The notes: generated by a model from the sequence alone, not told the origin. Numbered from the stretch's first letter, positions 12,847-27,416 are shown. The stretch: DNA of 64,000 nucleotides from Neospora caninum Liverpool (GCF_000208865.1 NC_018392.1:1322793-1386792), one strand, 5' to 3'. Translations and numbers: made by a program.

Positions 12847-15800
12847 TTTTACTAGAGAACCTAAACACGAGAAAGGCGAAAAAAACCGCAGTCACTTCAT
12901 GCATGCAAGCACGCCGCCAAAGCGAAATCCCGCCACAGAAAACGCGTGCCGCGAACATGCGCGGGTCAGCAGGCCGTGTGTACACAAAGGTTCGATCCAC
13001 AACCAGCCGGCGAACGGACACAAAAATCATAGCAAAAGCGGCCCCGAGCTTTCTGCTCAGGTCTGTGGCTGAAAACCGATGAGACCAAGAAAAAACGCAA
13101 AGAAACGGAGAGGCCGGGCGCCGCACCTGTTCGGTCTGTGGTACTTGTCTTTGTCTGAACGTCCCGAATTGTCGAGCGGGAAAAGGGGGGGGAGTCGGCG
13201 CCTCGCTGTTGCACGCTCCGCGCTCAGCCGAGGAGTCATGTGCCTAGGAAAATGGAAGCGTGTGTACCCTTTTTCTGGGGGAGGACGCGTCACAGAACCC
13301 CGTTAAAATGAAAAACCCGATGCCTCCGTTGTCTTTGTGGAGAAAATCCAGAGGCGACACACGCGCACACACGGCGCCGGCGAGGGAGGACAGCCTTTTT
13401 GGGCTGGTGGCCCAGAGATATTTTTGCCGCAAAAACCCAGTCGAAACGGAGAGAACCGCGTGAGCATTTCTCCTGGAAAACAGATACGGCACGCGATTCG
13501 TTGAAAGGAAAGAAAGCGCCTGGCCTCCTTGGGCGCTGTGGACGGGAATCTCGAAAGTGGCCACGGCGGGAGAACCGCGGTGACGGGGACATACCACGGC
13601 GAGGCACACAAAGGCGCGGGAGGCGCAACCCTTGTACGCGTTATCTCCGTTGCACACGTTCGAGAGGCGCGAACGGTTCACTGTTTCCACGGCCGGCTTA
13701 AAGCTGGAAAGGCGGATCTCCAGTGGATTTCTCAGCAAAAACGATCAAAAGCACCGGCCGCCCGGGCTCTTCTCTGCTCCAGGCTTCCGCACATCCAGGC
13801 CGAGGCAGATAGAGCAGGAAAGCTTTCCAGCGAGAGAGAGAGCGGCCGCCGTCGCGTGTGAACGGGCGCGTTGCTTCCGCCAGGCACTGGCGAGAAGAAT
13901 AGCGCCTGAGCCTCGAGAAAGCGACTCGAAAGACGCTTCCGACTGCGCTTACGGAAAACAAAAAATCCGCGTTCTGAGGGATATGCACACCGACGGAGCG
14001 AGGACCAGAAAAGGCCCTTGGCCGTTTGCTTCTTCCCGGCGCTCGCCGCGCAGAGCGCCTCTCCTCTCCAGGCGCGCGCGTCCCCAGATAGGGGAATTTC
14101 TGGCAGCCTTTTTGCAGATAGCGATGGACAGCTAGTCGGCGGGAAAAGTTTGTGGGCCTTGCAGCTTATCTGAGAAACAGACGCGAGGAAAAACGGTGGA
14201 GAAAGGTCCGGAAAGTGCGGCACAGGCGAGTTGGCGTCCCTGGTCGACCCCCCGGAGCCGCGGCACACAAACAGAGCGCGGGAGGGGCAAGGCTGGAGAG
14301 GGCCGGAAACGAAAGGCCAGCTGGAGGTTTCGGGAGAAGGGAAGGAAGAGATTTTGTCGCGTGCTTACAGGAGTGACCAGAGCTGGAATATGGAAACGCT
14401 GGAAAAATAAAAACACACCGCAGATCGCGCGAAAAAGGGGAGCTTGGTGCCTTGTCTGGAGGGGACACCCCGTCTCGTGTGTGTGTGTGTGTGTGCCGTT
14501 CTCGGGCGGGGGTTCTCTGTTTTGAATAGAAAGGCCCCAAAAAGCGCGAAGAAACAAGGACGGGATCCCCGAATGCAGCAAAACTCGCGAGGCGACTTGC
14601 GAACATTCACACAGAAAATACGTTCAAACTTCCAACACATACATAGATTTGCCGCGGCAGGCCAGGGAGATACATACATGCAAGGACACAGAGGGACAGC
14701 ACTGTTTCGAGGCCTCGCCTTCTCTGCCCATCCCGAGTCGCTTGCATAGCATCCGCGCATAGAGCGGAAACCCCCGAGGCAGCTGAAAACGCGGAAGGAC
14801 AGATTCCTCTCCACAGCGAAGTGGTCACGTCCTGGAGATTTTTGCTCCCCTTTGCACTTTCCCTCTCGCGGGAAAAAACGGAATGTGTCCCTCGCTGCCG
14901 CGCGTTACTCGATTCAGAGAACCCCCGGTAAGACACCACGAAAACTTCGGACGAGGCGACAGCTCTGGCGTGCCCGTCCCCTAGCGCACGTGCACTCGCC
15001 CTGCGCTCGCCACGTTGTTCTCTTTCCGGCTCTTCTGTTTTCCCAACCTGGAAACGCCCAAGAGATCCAGGTGAAAAAAACGAACTGGCGGTCCTTCGGA
15101 TCCACGGCGTGCGGAGGGAAAGCATGTACCTTGGGATCGAGAGATGACGCCAGGAGCGGGTCAGCGTCTGCCGGAATCTGAAAAGGCCGAGCCGGTGCGC
15201 TGCCGACGTTCGTCCGCGCAGAAGGGCGTGCACAGAAGGGAAAACGGCACGGTTTTGGATTTTTGCGGCTTCGCTTCCCGCGCCTAGAAGCAGGCTCCGA
15301 AGGGCTGTTCGCCACTGTCAGGAGCCGCCGCCGCTCGCGCGACCGAATTCTCGGCAAAGAGCTCGACAGAAAGACAGAAGGAACACTTGCGCGCGTGTGG
15401 CTTGGACCGACAAACGTGCAGCGGGGAGAGTCGCCACACACACGTTCTGGGTGTTGCGTGGGTTTCGCCAGAAAAAAACGAGAGTTGCGTCACAGGAACA
15501 GGCGAGAGGACGAAATATGTAGAGTCCCCCCGCCCGCCCCCCGGCGCTGTCCATGGAGAGAGACGCTCACGCAAATCCGGCCGCCTGCACTTGATCACAA
15601 GCGTTGGTGTGGCCTCTCTGGTAGTGGCAAAACGCGACGGCTGAGGCGAGGAAGAACGGAATGTGGGAGCAACGAAGCCGCCGCGCTTTCCTGGTCATCG
15701 GCTACGCAGTCTAGGAGCGTTTTCTGCTGGAAGGAAGGCGTGTAAACACCAGGAGGGGAAAGGAAGGGATGTCCCCGTATAGGCACAACCCGCGACCAGA

Positions 15801-18800
15801 AAATCGGGACGAGGGGGAGCTCAGGCACGGAGGCGTGCCGACACTTGCAGAGGCGGGGACACCGAGAGATTCAAAAATGGATGCCACTGGAGAGAAGCAA
15901 GCTGAAGAGAGGGCGAGGCCGATCTGACGGAACAAAACGGGTCCTGAAAGGAGGGAACCTTTTAAATAGAGATCCGCGAGAAGACACAGAGAAGAGAAGA
16001 AAGAAAGCCTGAGAACCGCGCAAAAGTGCCAAGATGGATCCGCTAGGAATGCGAGACCCGCGCAGAACGGGTCAAGAGGCTGCGCGGGAAATGCCGAGCA
16101 ACGACGGGGAGGCAAGCTGTTGAAGAAAGGACGGGGAAAAGGGACAGTTTTGTGTGTATGTCGTTCGCCGTTTCAATTTTCTCTCCGTTCAACTGGAGCA
16201 ACTGGAGGGCGCGTCGCGCGTTTTACGCGGCAGAACAAGACGGTTCTGTTCTGGAAACCGGAAACTTCCCCGACCTGAACACCTCAGATGACGCCGCCGC
16301 ACAGAGAAGTTAGATGTGTGTCCTTCGTTATTTCGACGCCGTCAACTTGACAAGAGAGTGAAAACGAGGCGCAACAGATGCTGTTCCATGCTGTCCCCCC
16401 GGTGAGCATGGCGCCGTCCTCCTCCGTGATGCCGGTCGCCAGTGTAAGTGCTGAGAATCCATCGGGAAACCCCCAGCACGCAGGCGTTTCCTCGCTTGAA
16501 GGACTCTCAGACCTCACTGTGCCAGCTGTCTTTTTTTGTGAGTATATCCGACAGGTGATCTCTCGCGAACATGGTCAGGAAACCGCCAGCGGAACAGTCA
16601 CCTCTTGTCAGGCTTTGTCGTCACACGGCATTGGGTCAGGGGGGTCGAAAATCAAAGACTCCTCTCGCGTTTTGGAAAATAACGTGGTGCACACGTCCCC
16701 TATGTACGCGGGCGATAGAACCGTACCACAATGATTTTTACACAGCTCAGCCTGTAATAATAAACTCAGTCAACTAATGTTCGGTGTGCGAGTCTGGACC
16801 AACCCCGACCCCGAATCGTTCTCCTATTTACGATGGAGTTACCTCTCAGCATGTAACTGTAAGCTTCCAACAGAAAATCCCTGCGGTGTTTTCCTGTACG
16901 CGGGTACGCCACCGAAGCTCGCTCTCGGCCGCACGTGCCTGCAACTGCGGAGCTCGTCAGTGCCGCATGCGCGCATTTTTGCTTTACCCCGTGAAGAGAT
17001 TGAGCCTTTAGGTACCGTTTCCCTGTTCGCTGTACACCGCACCCCAGTCAGCGTTACCCTCTGTTCGATGTGTCAGCGTTCGCGCAAAGGATCTTCGTCG
17101 ACGGGCGACGACAACAGGACTGGGTAGTGTATCAGCTTCGTTACAGTCCAGCGAACACACCGATGTGCAAGTCACGAGCACCAGTTGACCAAGGTAGTTC
17201 TGGGAAAATGGATTTCCACGCGCAAACCGCCTGACTCCGCCCACACACGGCGGCGACGGCTCACCCGAAGTTTCTCAAGGTAACTCAGATTCCGGTTGAG
17301 GCTTCCTCCCCAACTGGCTTTCTCGCGCGCCGCTTCTGAGTCGCGTGCGCGGCGCACAACGCCGTGGCTGCTTTTCCTTTTGAATGCCAGCGTGTTGCTT
17401 CGCTCGCGTGCAAGTTTCCCAAGTCAAGAATGGCAACTAAGTGGTCAGAGAGCGGTCGCGAGCCAAGAGAGACGCGTACTTGGAACTGGGAGAAAGCATT
17501 AAGCGCCGCGTAGCCACAGGCCGTAAAACTCGAGAGGATAGTGTAAGGCAGGGCACCCCCGTGTGCTCTGCTTCACTGGGGCAACTCGCCAGAGATTCAG
17601 CCTTGCAATACACCCAAATCTTTGGATCCGCAACCTTCTTCCAGGCTGCCGTACTGCCGTTGTGCTCACAGCCTAGCGTCTAAAAGACCGCGCGATGGAC
17701 GGGTGCGCCGTGTAAAGTCTACTGCGAAGACTGCTTTGTGGTACACAGGAGATGCTGGCGCACAGCACGTGTCAGCCTATGCCGAGAATGCTCTTTTTTC
17801 ATTTGCCCAAGCGTTCCCTGGTTGGTTCGTTGATTGAACCACAGAGCAGTGGACCGGTGAATCTGACATCGTCTTTTCGGGAAAAAATGGAGCGCCAGAG
17901 TCCTGCGAGTTGTCGCCGGCGCATACCCTCCTCTGCAAGCGCCGTCTTTTCTGCTTTCGACTGTTTCTTTGAAATGCAACCAAGCAGACAGTTGCTGCTT
18001 CGTCTTACACCTTTTCTCTTGGAACAGTGGCATGGTGAGATCTCCATTTCTCCGTGACAAGAATGTAGATGCGTGTGGTCTCAAGTGTACCTCGTCTTCC
18101 CAACTTCAAAAGCCAGGAGGGGAAGTCGTCCCTCGTTTTTCCGGACTTCCCCGATGTCGCGGCAAAACAAAACGCGACACAGCCCCGGTGGAAATTTCAG
18201 AAGGATGACACATGCCACATCGGACACGGGCGGGGGAAAAATCTCAATCGTCTACATTGTACACATTGCAATATATATATATATATATATATACATACAT
18301 ATTTATATATGTACATCTGCAAGTGTACGCGATGAATGTATACATGCATCTGTGGATACATTCAAATGGAGCTACGGATGTTGCGGGAAACAGCAAACGG
18401 CAGAGGCAGCCTGCAATATCCATGAGGCAAGTCCATATCTGCCTTCCCCGAACGAGACGCCCACAAAAACTGGAAGGCGCCGCACACGAAACAATGACAC
18501 AAATTTCTCCCTTTTCGCATCGCCAGAGACAGCGGCAAGCTGCCTGGACAAACGACGCCACAGAAAAATGGGCCCCTGCATTTTCACATGCAGTCGGAAC
18601 CACGCCAGCAGAACGGCCACGGCCGCCCGCTCGCTTTTTGTTCGGAATGAACTGACCATGAAAACAATATCGTGAACACAGACGAACGATGTGTCGTTGG
18701 GATACAACAGTAAAGAAGAAAATTGCCGTCTGCGGAAAAAACGCTACGTGTAAACCGCGCCGAATTGGCCGGGTCAAATAATACCATAAAAAACAAAGAC

Positions 18801-19153
18801 CAACGCAGTGCAGCTTTTTGGGCTTGGAAACGACTGGAGACACCAAAAGTGTCCCAGGCTCCAGGAGGCATCAATGGCGATCCTCGGTGAAGAAGCGAAG
18901 CCACACACTCGAAATCACTCCTCACGTTTCCCTGTCTCTTGCTCGGAAATCGTTTCTCCGTCTCGACGTCCACTTTGTCTCTCTCCCTCAAACAGGCGAG
19001 ACTTCCCTCTAAGCCTTCTCGCCTGTGTGCCGTCCTCCTGTCTCGCATTCCTCCCGTCTCTGTTTCCTTCTATCCTTCTCTAGCCCGTTCTTCACCTCTT
19101 CGTTTCCCACCTGTCTCGCGTTTCCTCGGCTCGGTCTCCCAGCCGTCCTTCTC
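12847..19153. other. Intergenic region, no gene supported
   Basis: About 6.3 kb between the start of the ApiAP2 gene and the stop of the large C2-domain gene, both on the minus strand. It must contain the ApiAP2 promoter and the 3' UTR of the C2 gene. Several open frames of 100-200 codons exist on both strands (for example 14607-15233 minus), but none has a domain, a repeated exon pattern or a plausible splice chain. Small features are (GT)n at 14479-14495 and (TA)n at 18270-18300. Confidence 0.55.
12900..12907. promoter_or_regulatory. TGCATGCA palindrome 54 bp upstream of the ApiAP2 start
   Basis: A perfect 8-bp palindrome containing TGCATGC, a motif repeatedly reported as over-represented in apicomplexan promoters and recognised by some AP2 domains. 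It lies just upstream of the ATG at 12846, so it is in the leader or proximal promoter. An 8-mer of this kind also occurs by chance elsewhere in the window (for example near 7098 and 34444), so function is only suggested. Confidence 0.3.
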
Positions 19154-19345
19154 TCACGGGCGGCCGACCAGATGCAGTTGCTGTTGCCGCAGTTTGGCGC
19201 CTGCATTCATCAGGACAAAAACCACTCGCCCCGCACTTCCACCGATCCCACACACACACACCGAGCCACACACGCATTCTTCTGCAGAAAGAATTTCTGT
19301 GCCCGTACACTGACCTATACACACACGCAGAGAAACATAAACACA

Positions 19346-19383
<38 letters not shown>

Positions 19384-22300
19384 CACGGTTGGTGTTGGCC
19401 GGTAGGCATGCGTGTGTTTTCTGAACATTTGTAACTTCATTTGATTCTTCTCGATTCCGCCCTTGTTTCGCTCTCACCTGCTTGAGCCAGGCGCTCCTCA
19501 GACTGCTCGACGGGGTAGTAGTAGCCGTCGGAGGCCTGATACCAACCGTCGTAGGCGCCTTTTTCTGCAACCGGTTCCGCATCTGGAAGGGGCGAGTAAG
19601 CCGTCCCTGTCTGCGCCGCGGGCTGCGGACGCGAGAGGACAGTCGCCCCCGACCAAGCCCTAGCAGGCGGCGGTTGCCGAGCGACTCTGTCCAGTTCTTC
19701 CTTCGCTGGAGACAGCAGAAAAGGCAAAAGCACACCTCAGAAAAAGGCACCAAAAACGAGATGCACAACCCGCAAAGAGAGATGGACGAACACCAGGACC
19801 AGACTGCAGAGAAAAGGAGATAGGAGATAAGGAGATAGAAGAGGAGAGAGGAGAGATGAAGACAGGAGAGAAGACAGCGAAAGAAAAGACTCAAGGAGAC
19901 ACGGAAGAGAAAGGGACACAGGAACACGAACCAGCCACGAGTCAGGATGCAGTCGCTTTCCTCGGTACGAGAATACACGGGCATCACTGCACTGCAGACG
20001 AAACGCGATGCACGAACAAGGAAGAAAAAAAGACAAAAGAACAAAGATAAACCGCGTCGCCCCTCTTTGTCTCCCAATTCGCCTTCTGCGTGTGTCTCTG
20101 GCCTCCACCCGCATGCTCTCGGACTTTTTTTCTCTTCCCGTGCTTCAGCTTTACCTTCCTGTTTCTCCCCTTCCTCTTTCTCTCCCTTCTCTCCTGTCTC
20201 CCCTTTCTCGTTCTATCCTTCCTCTCCCGTCTCCCCTTTCTCTTTCTGTGCTTTCCCTCGTTTTCCCCCTTCGTTCTCTCCCTTCTCCTTCTCTCCTTTC
20301 GCCCCTTTCTGTTTCTCTCCTGTCTCCTTCTGAGTCTTACCTTGTTGCGTGGCTGTTTTGAGTTGCTGGACGGCACGTTCGCGTTCCTCTTCAATTTGCC
20401 GCTGCAGCCTTTCTTCTCTGCGTCGAACGACTTCCATCCGTTTGTGTTCCTCTTCGAGACGCTGGTAGGAGGCCTTGACTCCCGCGACCATCGCCTGGAG
20501 CCTCTGCTGTCTCTCGACCACTGTCGCTCTGTGCTTCTGCCACAGCGCATCCCAATCCTCTTCGTCTTCACTGGAGAGAAACGACGCTTCGGAAGACCCA
20601 GAGGAGTCTCCTCTGGAACTCCCGGAAGACGGGGACAGCTGTCTCTGCCTGGCGGCTGCTAGGCGAGCATTCGCCTCCTCGAGGCGCATGCGCAGGACGC
20701 CTGCTTTCGCCGCAGCCTCTGAGAAACCGGAAGACGAGGAAGAGGAAGATGGGGACGAGGGAGGCGACCGGTCCGGAAACGAAGACGACTCGGACGCGTC
20801 CTCGCTGCTCGACACCGACGAGGACGACGCAGCTCGCAGCTTCTCGGCAATCGTTTTTCTTCGTAGCCGCGACCGCGCCGCTGCCGCCAGCATCGCGACC
20901 CCTACCGACAAACCTGCTTTCGGCTTCGGTTCCGCCACTGCCGGCGCAGCTGGTACACGAGACCCGTTCTCCTCTGGCGTCAGCGCCGGCGTGAGGACAA
21001 CCAAAGGCGCCTCAGCATCAGGAGAGGGCACCAGAGTAGCCGCTGCAGTTGTCTGTGCTTCAGCTTCTGTTTCGCTGTCCTTCTTCTCTTTCTTCTCCTT
21101 CTTCTCTTTCTTCTCCTTCTTCTCTTTCTTCTCCTTCTTCTCTTTCTTCTCCTTCTTCTCTTTCTTCTCCTCCTCTTTCTCGCCGTCCTCGAAACCAACG
21201 GGGACGGGGACAATGGGGATGACAGCAGCAGGAACAACCGGAGGCGGAACACCTGGGAGCACAGAAGAAGCTTCTTTTGCGTCTCCATCTGCCTCGCCGT
21301 CCTTCTTCTTTTTCTTTTCCTTCCCTTTCTTCTCTTTCTTCTCCTTCTTCGCTTTTTTCTCCTTCTTCTCCCCGTCCTCCGAACCACCCGGCTCGGGGAC
21401 AACGGGATCGACAGCTGCAGGCACTGGAGGGACACCGGCGGGGACAGAAGCTTCTTCTGCTTCGCCCTCTGTTTCGCCGTCTTTCTCCTTTTTCTTCTTC
21501 TCTTTCTTTTTCTTCTCCTTCTTCTCTTTCTTCTCTTTCTTCTTCTTTTTCCCGTCCTTCTCGACGCCCGTCTCATCGCCTGTCTCCGGCGCGACAACTG
21601 TCCCGTTGATGTGGATATCGCTCGCCGGGATTCCTTCCGAAGTCGCCTTTTCGCCGTCACCGCCTTCATCGCCGTGGCCTTTCTCTTCCAAAATCCGCGT
21701 CAGGATGTTAGACCCTGGACCGTCCCACTGGAGACTCGCGCCGCCTCCTAAAGAGCACAGATACCGATGAGAAGAGCGATAGAGGGAGGGAGACAGAGAG
21801 ACGGAAAGAGGGAAAGAAACAAAGGCAGAGCAATGGAGATAGCGACAGGGAGAGGCACAGAAAAAAAACACAAAGGAAGAGAAAGAGCGATAACTTCATA
21901 GAGATAGAGAGCGAGGAAGAGGGAGACAGAGAGGGGAAGAGGCAGAAGAACGCGAGGGAGAGTCACACACAGAGAGGCGGCGAAGCGTGGCCCCAGAGGA
22001 CTACGCAAGGATGTGCGCGGAAGCGGAAAGACTGGGAGCAAGGACGCAGAGGTGTAACAGGAGAGGAGAGGACACCGACTCAGAATAGCGGCTCAGGATC
22101 CACGACGGGAAAAAGAGAAAAAGCGAAAAAAGGAAGAGAGGACCAGGAGACGCGCTCAGAGGCGGTCTTGCGACCTCTAGGGACAGCGAAGGACGCGGCA
22201 CAAAGAGCAGCCGGCACCCGTGCGACATGAGGCAGAAACACACACACGAGGAAACGCGGAGACAACGCTTAAACGCTTCAAAAAGGGGAGTCGTAGCGGG

Positions 22301-25300
22301 GCCAGACGAGATACTGCCGCACTCCACACCCAACGCCACCTACCACCCCGCGACCCGAGAAGACTCGCGTGGAAGGTGTTTTCTCACCGGTGATTTCCTG
22401 GAAGCGGCCTTCCTCGTGTGCCATGTTGGGCAGAAGCTCGCGGAGCTTCTCCATCAGAGCTGCGGAGGGTACGGCGTTCTCGTCGCTGCCGCCTTCTGGC
22501 GGAGGCCCGATCGCAAAGACGATTCGCTTCTCTGCGAAACGCGCTTGAAAGGCTCGGACGCGGCCGGGCGGGAGACTGCCGGAGAAACGCAAAAACCACA
22601 CGGAGACGTCCGGAGCTCGGGGCACCGAAGTCGCTCCCGAGGGAGAAAGCGACGCCAGAAAAAGGAGGCCCCGAGGGGAAACAAAAACGGGACAAAAAGA
22701 GGAAAAAAAGACGGGACAAAAAGAGGAAGGAAGAAGAGGCAGCGGAACGGGGGGGGGGTGCGAGACGCAGAGTACCACGCGAAAAGCGCTCGAAGGCGCG
22801 TCATGCACACAGCGGACCGATCTGGCATCCGTGAGTTGCTGTCTCGCATGCGTGCATTACCCCTACGCGGAACTCGCTGGTGTTTTCCATCTCCTCCGGT
22901 TCAGCTACCGACGGTGCAAAAGGCTTCTCTCCAAAACGACTGAACCAACGACCTATCGACTCTGGACGTCCCCATTCACCCATTCAATCATGCAGATAGA
23001 TTCATAAGCAGGAAATGGACGCACATATATTTGCAGGCACATATGAATATATATATCTATATATGTATATTGGTGGGAGTGCATGCATACGTTAACGAGA
23101 CAGACCCTCGGTTTCTCTCCTCGAGGGTCGTCTCGGACGGCAAAACCAGAGGCACGTCCCGCGGTGATCTGCCTCCGTCACACTTCTCGACAAGGCCGAC
23201 AGAAGATCGTACCCGAGGTGTTCGTTGATGGCGCCTTCGACGTCCTTCATGAGATTCTTGAAGTCTGGGGCTTCAGACTCGCCGAAGAAATCTCTTTCAA
23301 TCGCAATCGCCGCGACTTCCGTTCCCTCCACGTGTTCGTAGGACCGCTTCTTCACCTTCGGAACGCCTTCCTTCTTCACGACCTTCTTGTGCTTCTTTCC
23401 GTCCTTCCCTTCCTCTCCTCCCGCCACAGCTTCGCCTTCAGCGACAACTGCGACTGCGTCTTCAGGTTCTTCGTTTCCGATCTCGTCCCCCTCCTTGCCG
23501 TCTTCCGGCGCGCCTTTGTTTTTGCACACAGTGGCAACGCAACCGCCAGGAGACGCGATGACAGATGCCGCTCGTTCCTGGTCTCTCTTCCACAGCGACG
23601 CCTCCAGCGTTCACAGCCTCGAGCGCGGTTCCCGCTCACTCCGGCGCTCAGCAGTTTTGTGTGTTGCGGCAGGGACAAAAACGAAGCGGAGGCACACGCG
23701 AGAGGAGCGAGTCCATCGATGTGAAGAGGCGGAGAGTCGAGGGAAGCGCGTATCGAGGAATTCGCAAAGGAAACAGACAGAGAAGAAAAGCCCAGGGAAG
23801 AAACAGAGACACATTCAGTTTCGTGGGCGTCTCCAGCTTACCGGCTCCAGCTTGGCCAGCTTTGCGTCGGTGCTTTCTGGCTTTCCTCTGCGCGTCTTCT
23901 CGGGATTGCTGACACGAGACGCAGAAACGAGGACAGTCTGCATGCGTGCAGGCTCTCAAGGGGGTGCCAAGTGCCTTTCGTGGTGAGGATACTCTTCGCT
24001 CCTCACGGGGAACATCAGGGGTAACGCTCTCCCTTTTGTCGAGCACACCCCCGTAAACCCAAGCCGGCAGAGACCTGTCTGACGGTTTCTCGTTTTACAT
24101 CTCTCGTCGCTTCTCCCTCGGAATTGGCCCACCGTGAGCGACCAATTCCTTCTCTCTGGCCCACTGTCTCTTTCTTCGCTTTATCTTCATCTCTCTACCT
24201 TCATTTCTCTCTCTTGTATCTCTCGTGTTCTCTCTCTCTTTCTCCGTATCTCTTGTTCTCGCTTTTCGCTTCCAAGGCAACTTGGAGGCCGCTGCGGCTC
24301 CTCGGTGATCGCCGTCACTCTTGGCAAGGCTGCGAGTCTTGCACTCTCCGGCAGCAGGCCGTTGAGGTCCCAGAATGTCCTAGAATTGCTCACCTTCTCC
24401 TTTTGCGCGAGAATGCGTCTTCGCTCTCTCTCCGTCACCTTCTGCGTTACACACACGTAGACGTAAGTCGAGACGAGTTCGCCTGGCAGGTTGTAGAGCA
24501 TGACGGAGAGGCAGAAGAAGGCGCTGCGGTCCCGAGACTCCACAAAGTCGACGTTCGCGATGATTGAGTCGCTGATCGTCTTTGAATCGTAGGTGTTAAA
24601 GTGCAGCGGCGCGCCGCGAACTCTGCAGAAACAAAGCAAGCACCCGAGGAAAGAATCGACGCACGAGAGGAAGAGGAAAAAGAAGAAGACCAGACATGGA
24701 AGAAAATGAAGATTCGAAAGAGGAGCGAGGAGGGTGAAGAAGAGGAAGGCGAGGAAGAACGAGGAGATAGCGACGGCGAAGATGAAGCACTCGACGCAGG
24801 AGAGAAGGACGGACAGAGAGGGGAAGGCGCCAAGAGGGAAGCAGAGAGAAGAAAGCGAACGCGGGTTAGCCTCAAGTAGGGCAACGACAGGACGAACGCC
24901 AGGGGGAGCGTGACGGTTTTGACTCGGCACCGCAGACAGTGATGCCCAGACGGATGAGAGTGCACGCAGCGGAGAGGGCTCCTGAGAGCAAACAACGCGA
25001 GATCCGCGACAAATGCGCAAAGGAGAAGAAGGAAACACAAAACATGCCGTGTGCACGGTTCGCTCTTTCCCCTCACCTGTGACTGCACGGCACCTTGGAA
25101 TAGAAAGCTTTCTTCCAGTCTTCCAGCTTCAGACGCGCGAGTTGGAAGTCCTCGTCGCGCGCAGTGGCTGCTTGGTGAAGAAGCTCGAGGCCCCTAAAAG
25201 AGAAAAAAAGAAAAAAACAACTCGCTCCATTAACGGACACCCAGGCACAGCCCCCGCTCCCCCAGCTGTAGAAGCGTTTCCACTGGCAAGACATTTCCGG

Positions 25301-26122
25301 GGTCCAGGTACACGCGCGGCGCACCTAGCCGCAGCAGATTCAGACTTCCGCCGGGCGGGCAATGCAAAATGCCTTGGTCAGCATCCGACTCAAACAGAGA
25401 GGGGGTTAGCAGACGAAATATACATATACCTGTCCTATATATATAAGTATTCACTCTGCATGCTTTGCTGTTGCGTCGTATGTGTAGATCATCTGCCACG
25501 AATGCGTACGCATCTGCACATCGAGCATAGATCCTCCATCACATGGCCACGTCTACGCGGCGCTCTGCGCCGCCGTATCGATCATCTCCTGTGTCTCCCT
25601 GTCCATCGCGCTCCCTCTTCTTTCTCTCATTGCAAAGAGTGTATCCTCTGTAGATTGGATGTGAAGAGCTCAGCTGCAGAGCGTCTCGGCGTATTGGGGA
25701 GTTTGCGCCTTCTTCTCGCGGGTCTCGCCTACGTTTGCAAGAAAGCGTCGAGGACGTCGTCGCGGTTCCATTTCGTCGGCAAGTTGCGCGTCGCTCGAAA
25801 AGCAGTCAAGTCGCTGACCACTTTGTCTTGGATTTCTTGCGCCGCTCGGTCAAAATGCCATTCGGCCACCTTCGCCCCGAAGCCGCGAACGATGAAACAC
25901 GGCGGGATGTCGTGCAAACCCGGCGAAAACTGGTACCACTTCTCCTGGAACCCAGACACCAAACGTGAGCGCAGAAAGGCAAAACAACCCACTACATACC
26001 GCTGCGCGCACATCAGCATGCATCCCGTTACACACACATACACACATATACATACACATATGTAAATATACAAATATATATACATATATACATATATATA
26101 CATATACATATATATATATATG

Positions 26123-26161
<39 letters not shown>

Positions 26162-26848
26162 CTAAGTTTACAGGTCTACCTTTCTGCACATGCCTACACG
26201 TTTCCGTGAACAAAAACGGATCTACATAGATGTGTGTGGATTTGCATGTCCACGGACCAGTCTGCGTAGGCAGCGAACGGGACTGGGCGCCCGTGAACTG
26301 TCTCCGCCCGAGGGCCCCTGGACAGGGGCGAGGCGTGTCTGGGGGTGTCGTGAGACGCCGGTCTCGGTCAGCCGTCCACGCAGGCGACTTCCCAGCAACC
26401 CGACAGTCTCCCGGCAGTGGAAAGATCGGTGAACTCCGTTTTTGGCTGCTCTGCTGGAAGCGCTCACGGCTTGTCGCTTACCACGTCCCACACGTCGAAC
26501 CAAACCTTGGCAGGGTTCGCGTCCTGAATGTTTAGCCACACGTTTCTGTTGTTGAACATAATGTCCAGAGACCGATAAGGCAGCTTTGGCCCTCCGGTCG
26601 GAAACTCATTCTTCTCCAGATCTTCCCCGCTCCTGCACACGAAAAGGGACGGAACGGACAGACCCATGGACCCCGTGCACACCTGCCTTTATGCATCTAT
26701 ACACGATTTCAGATTCGCAGAGGTAGACACAGACAGAGATAGAGAGATGGAGAGACAGAGGGAGATAGATGGCGAGAGAGAGGTATTGGTAGATATGGAT
26801 GAATACACACCCATATAGAAAGATAGATAGAAAGATAGAGAGATAGAT

Positions 26849-26883
<35 letters not shown>

Positions 26884-27379
26884 AAGATAGATAGATAGAT
26901 ATAGATAGATAGATAGATAGATAGATAGATCGAAAGATAGATAGATAGATCGAAAGATAGAAAGATAGATAGAAAGATAGATAGATAGAAAGATAGATAG
27001 ATAGATAGATAGAAAGATAGATAGATAGATAGAAAGATAGATAGATAGGAAGATAGATAGATCGATAGATAGATAGATAGAAAGATAGATAGATAGATAG
27101 AAAGATAGATAGATAGATAGAAAGATAGATAGATAGAAAGAAGGATAGAAAGATAGATAGACAGATAGATAGATAGCTGTAGACTGTTAGGTATGTGAAC
27201 ATACAGAGGGGACATCGCGATAGATGTGTGTACCCAGGACTGTATCGTATTATCTGCAAATATACAAATATGGACGAATCAAATTCGCCTCGACGAGGCC
27301 GAATCAAATGACGCATGTGCATACATCATTACTGTATCTACGCATGTAAACATGTAGTTCATCTATCTATATGTGCAGA

Positions 27380-27416
<37 letters not shown>

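Noticed and set aside
14607..15233. 208-codon minus-strand frame upstream of the ApiAP2 gene
   Set aside because: No domain, no conserved motif, no compatible splice sites; treated as chance in GC-balanced DNA.
20475..21770. 431-codon plus-strand Ser/Phe-rich frame
   Set aside because: Antisense of the Lys/Glu-rich exon 23 of the C2-domain gene (KKE read backwards gives SFF/FFS).
26606..27322. 238-codon minus-strand frame (Ile/Tyr/Leu/Ser repeat) that looks like a membrane protein
   Set aside because: It is the translation of the GATA satellite and appears in several frames; it lies inside an intron of the C2-domain gene.
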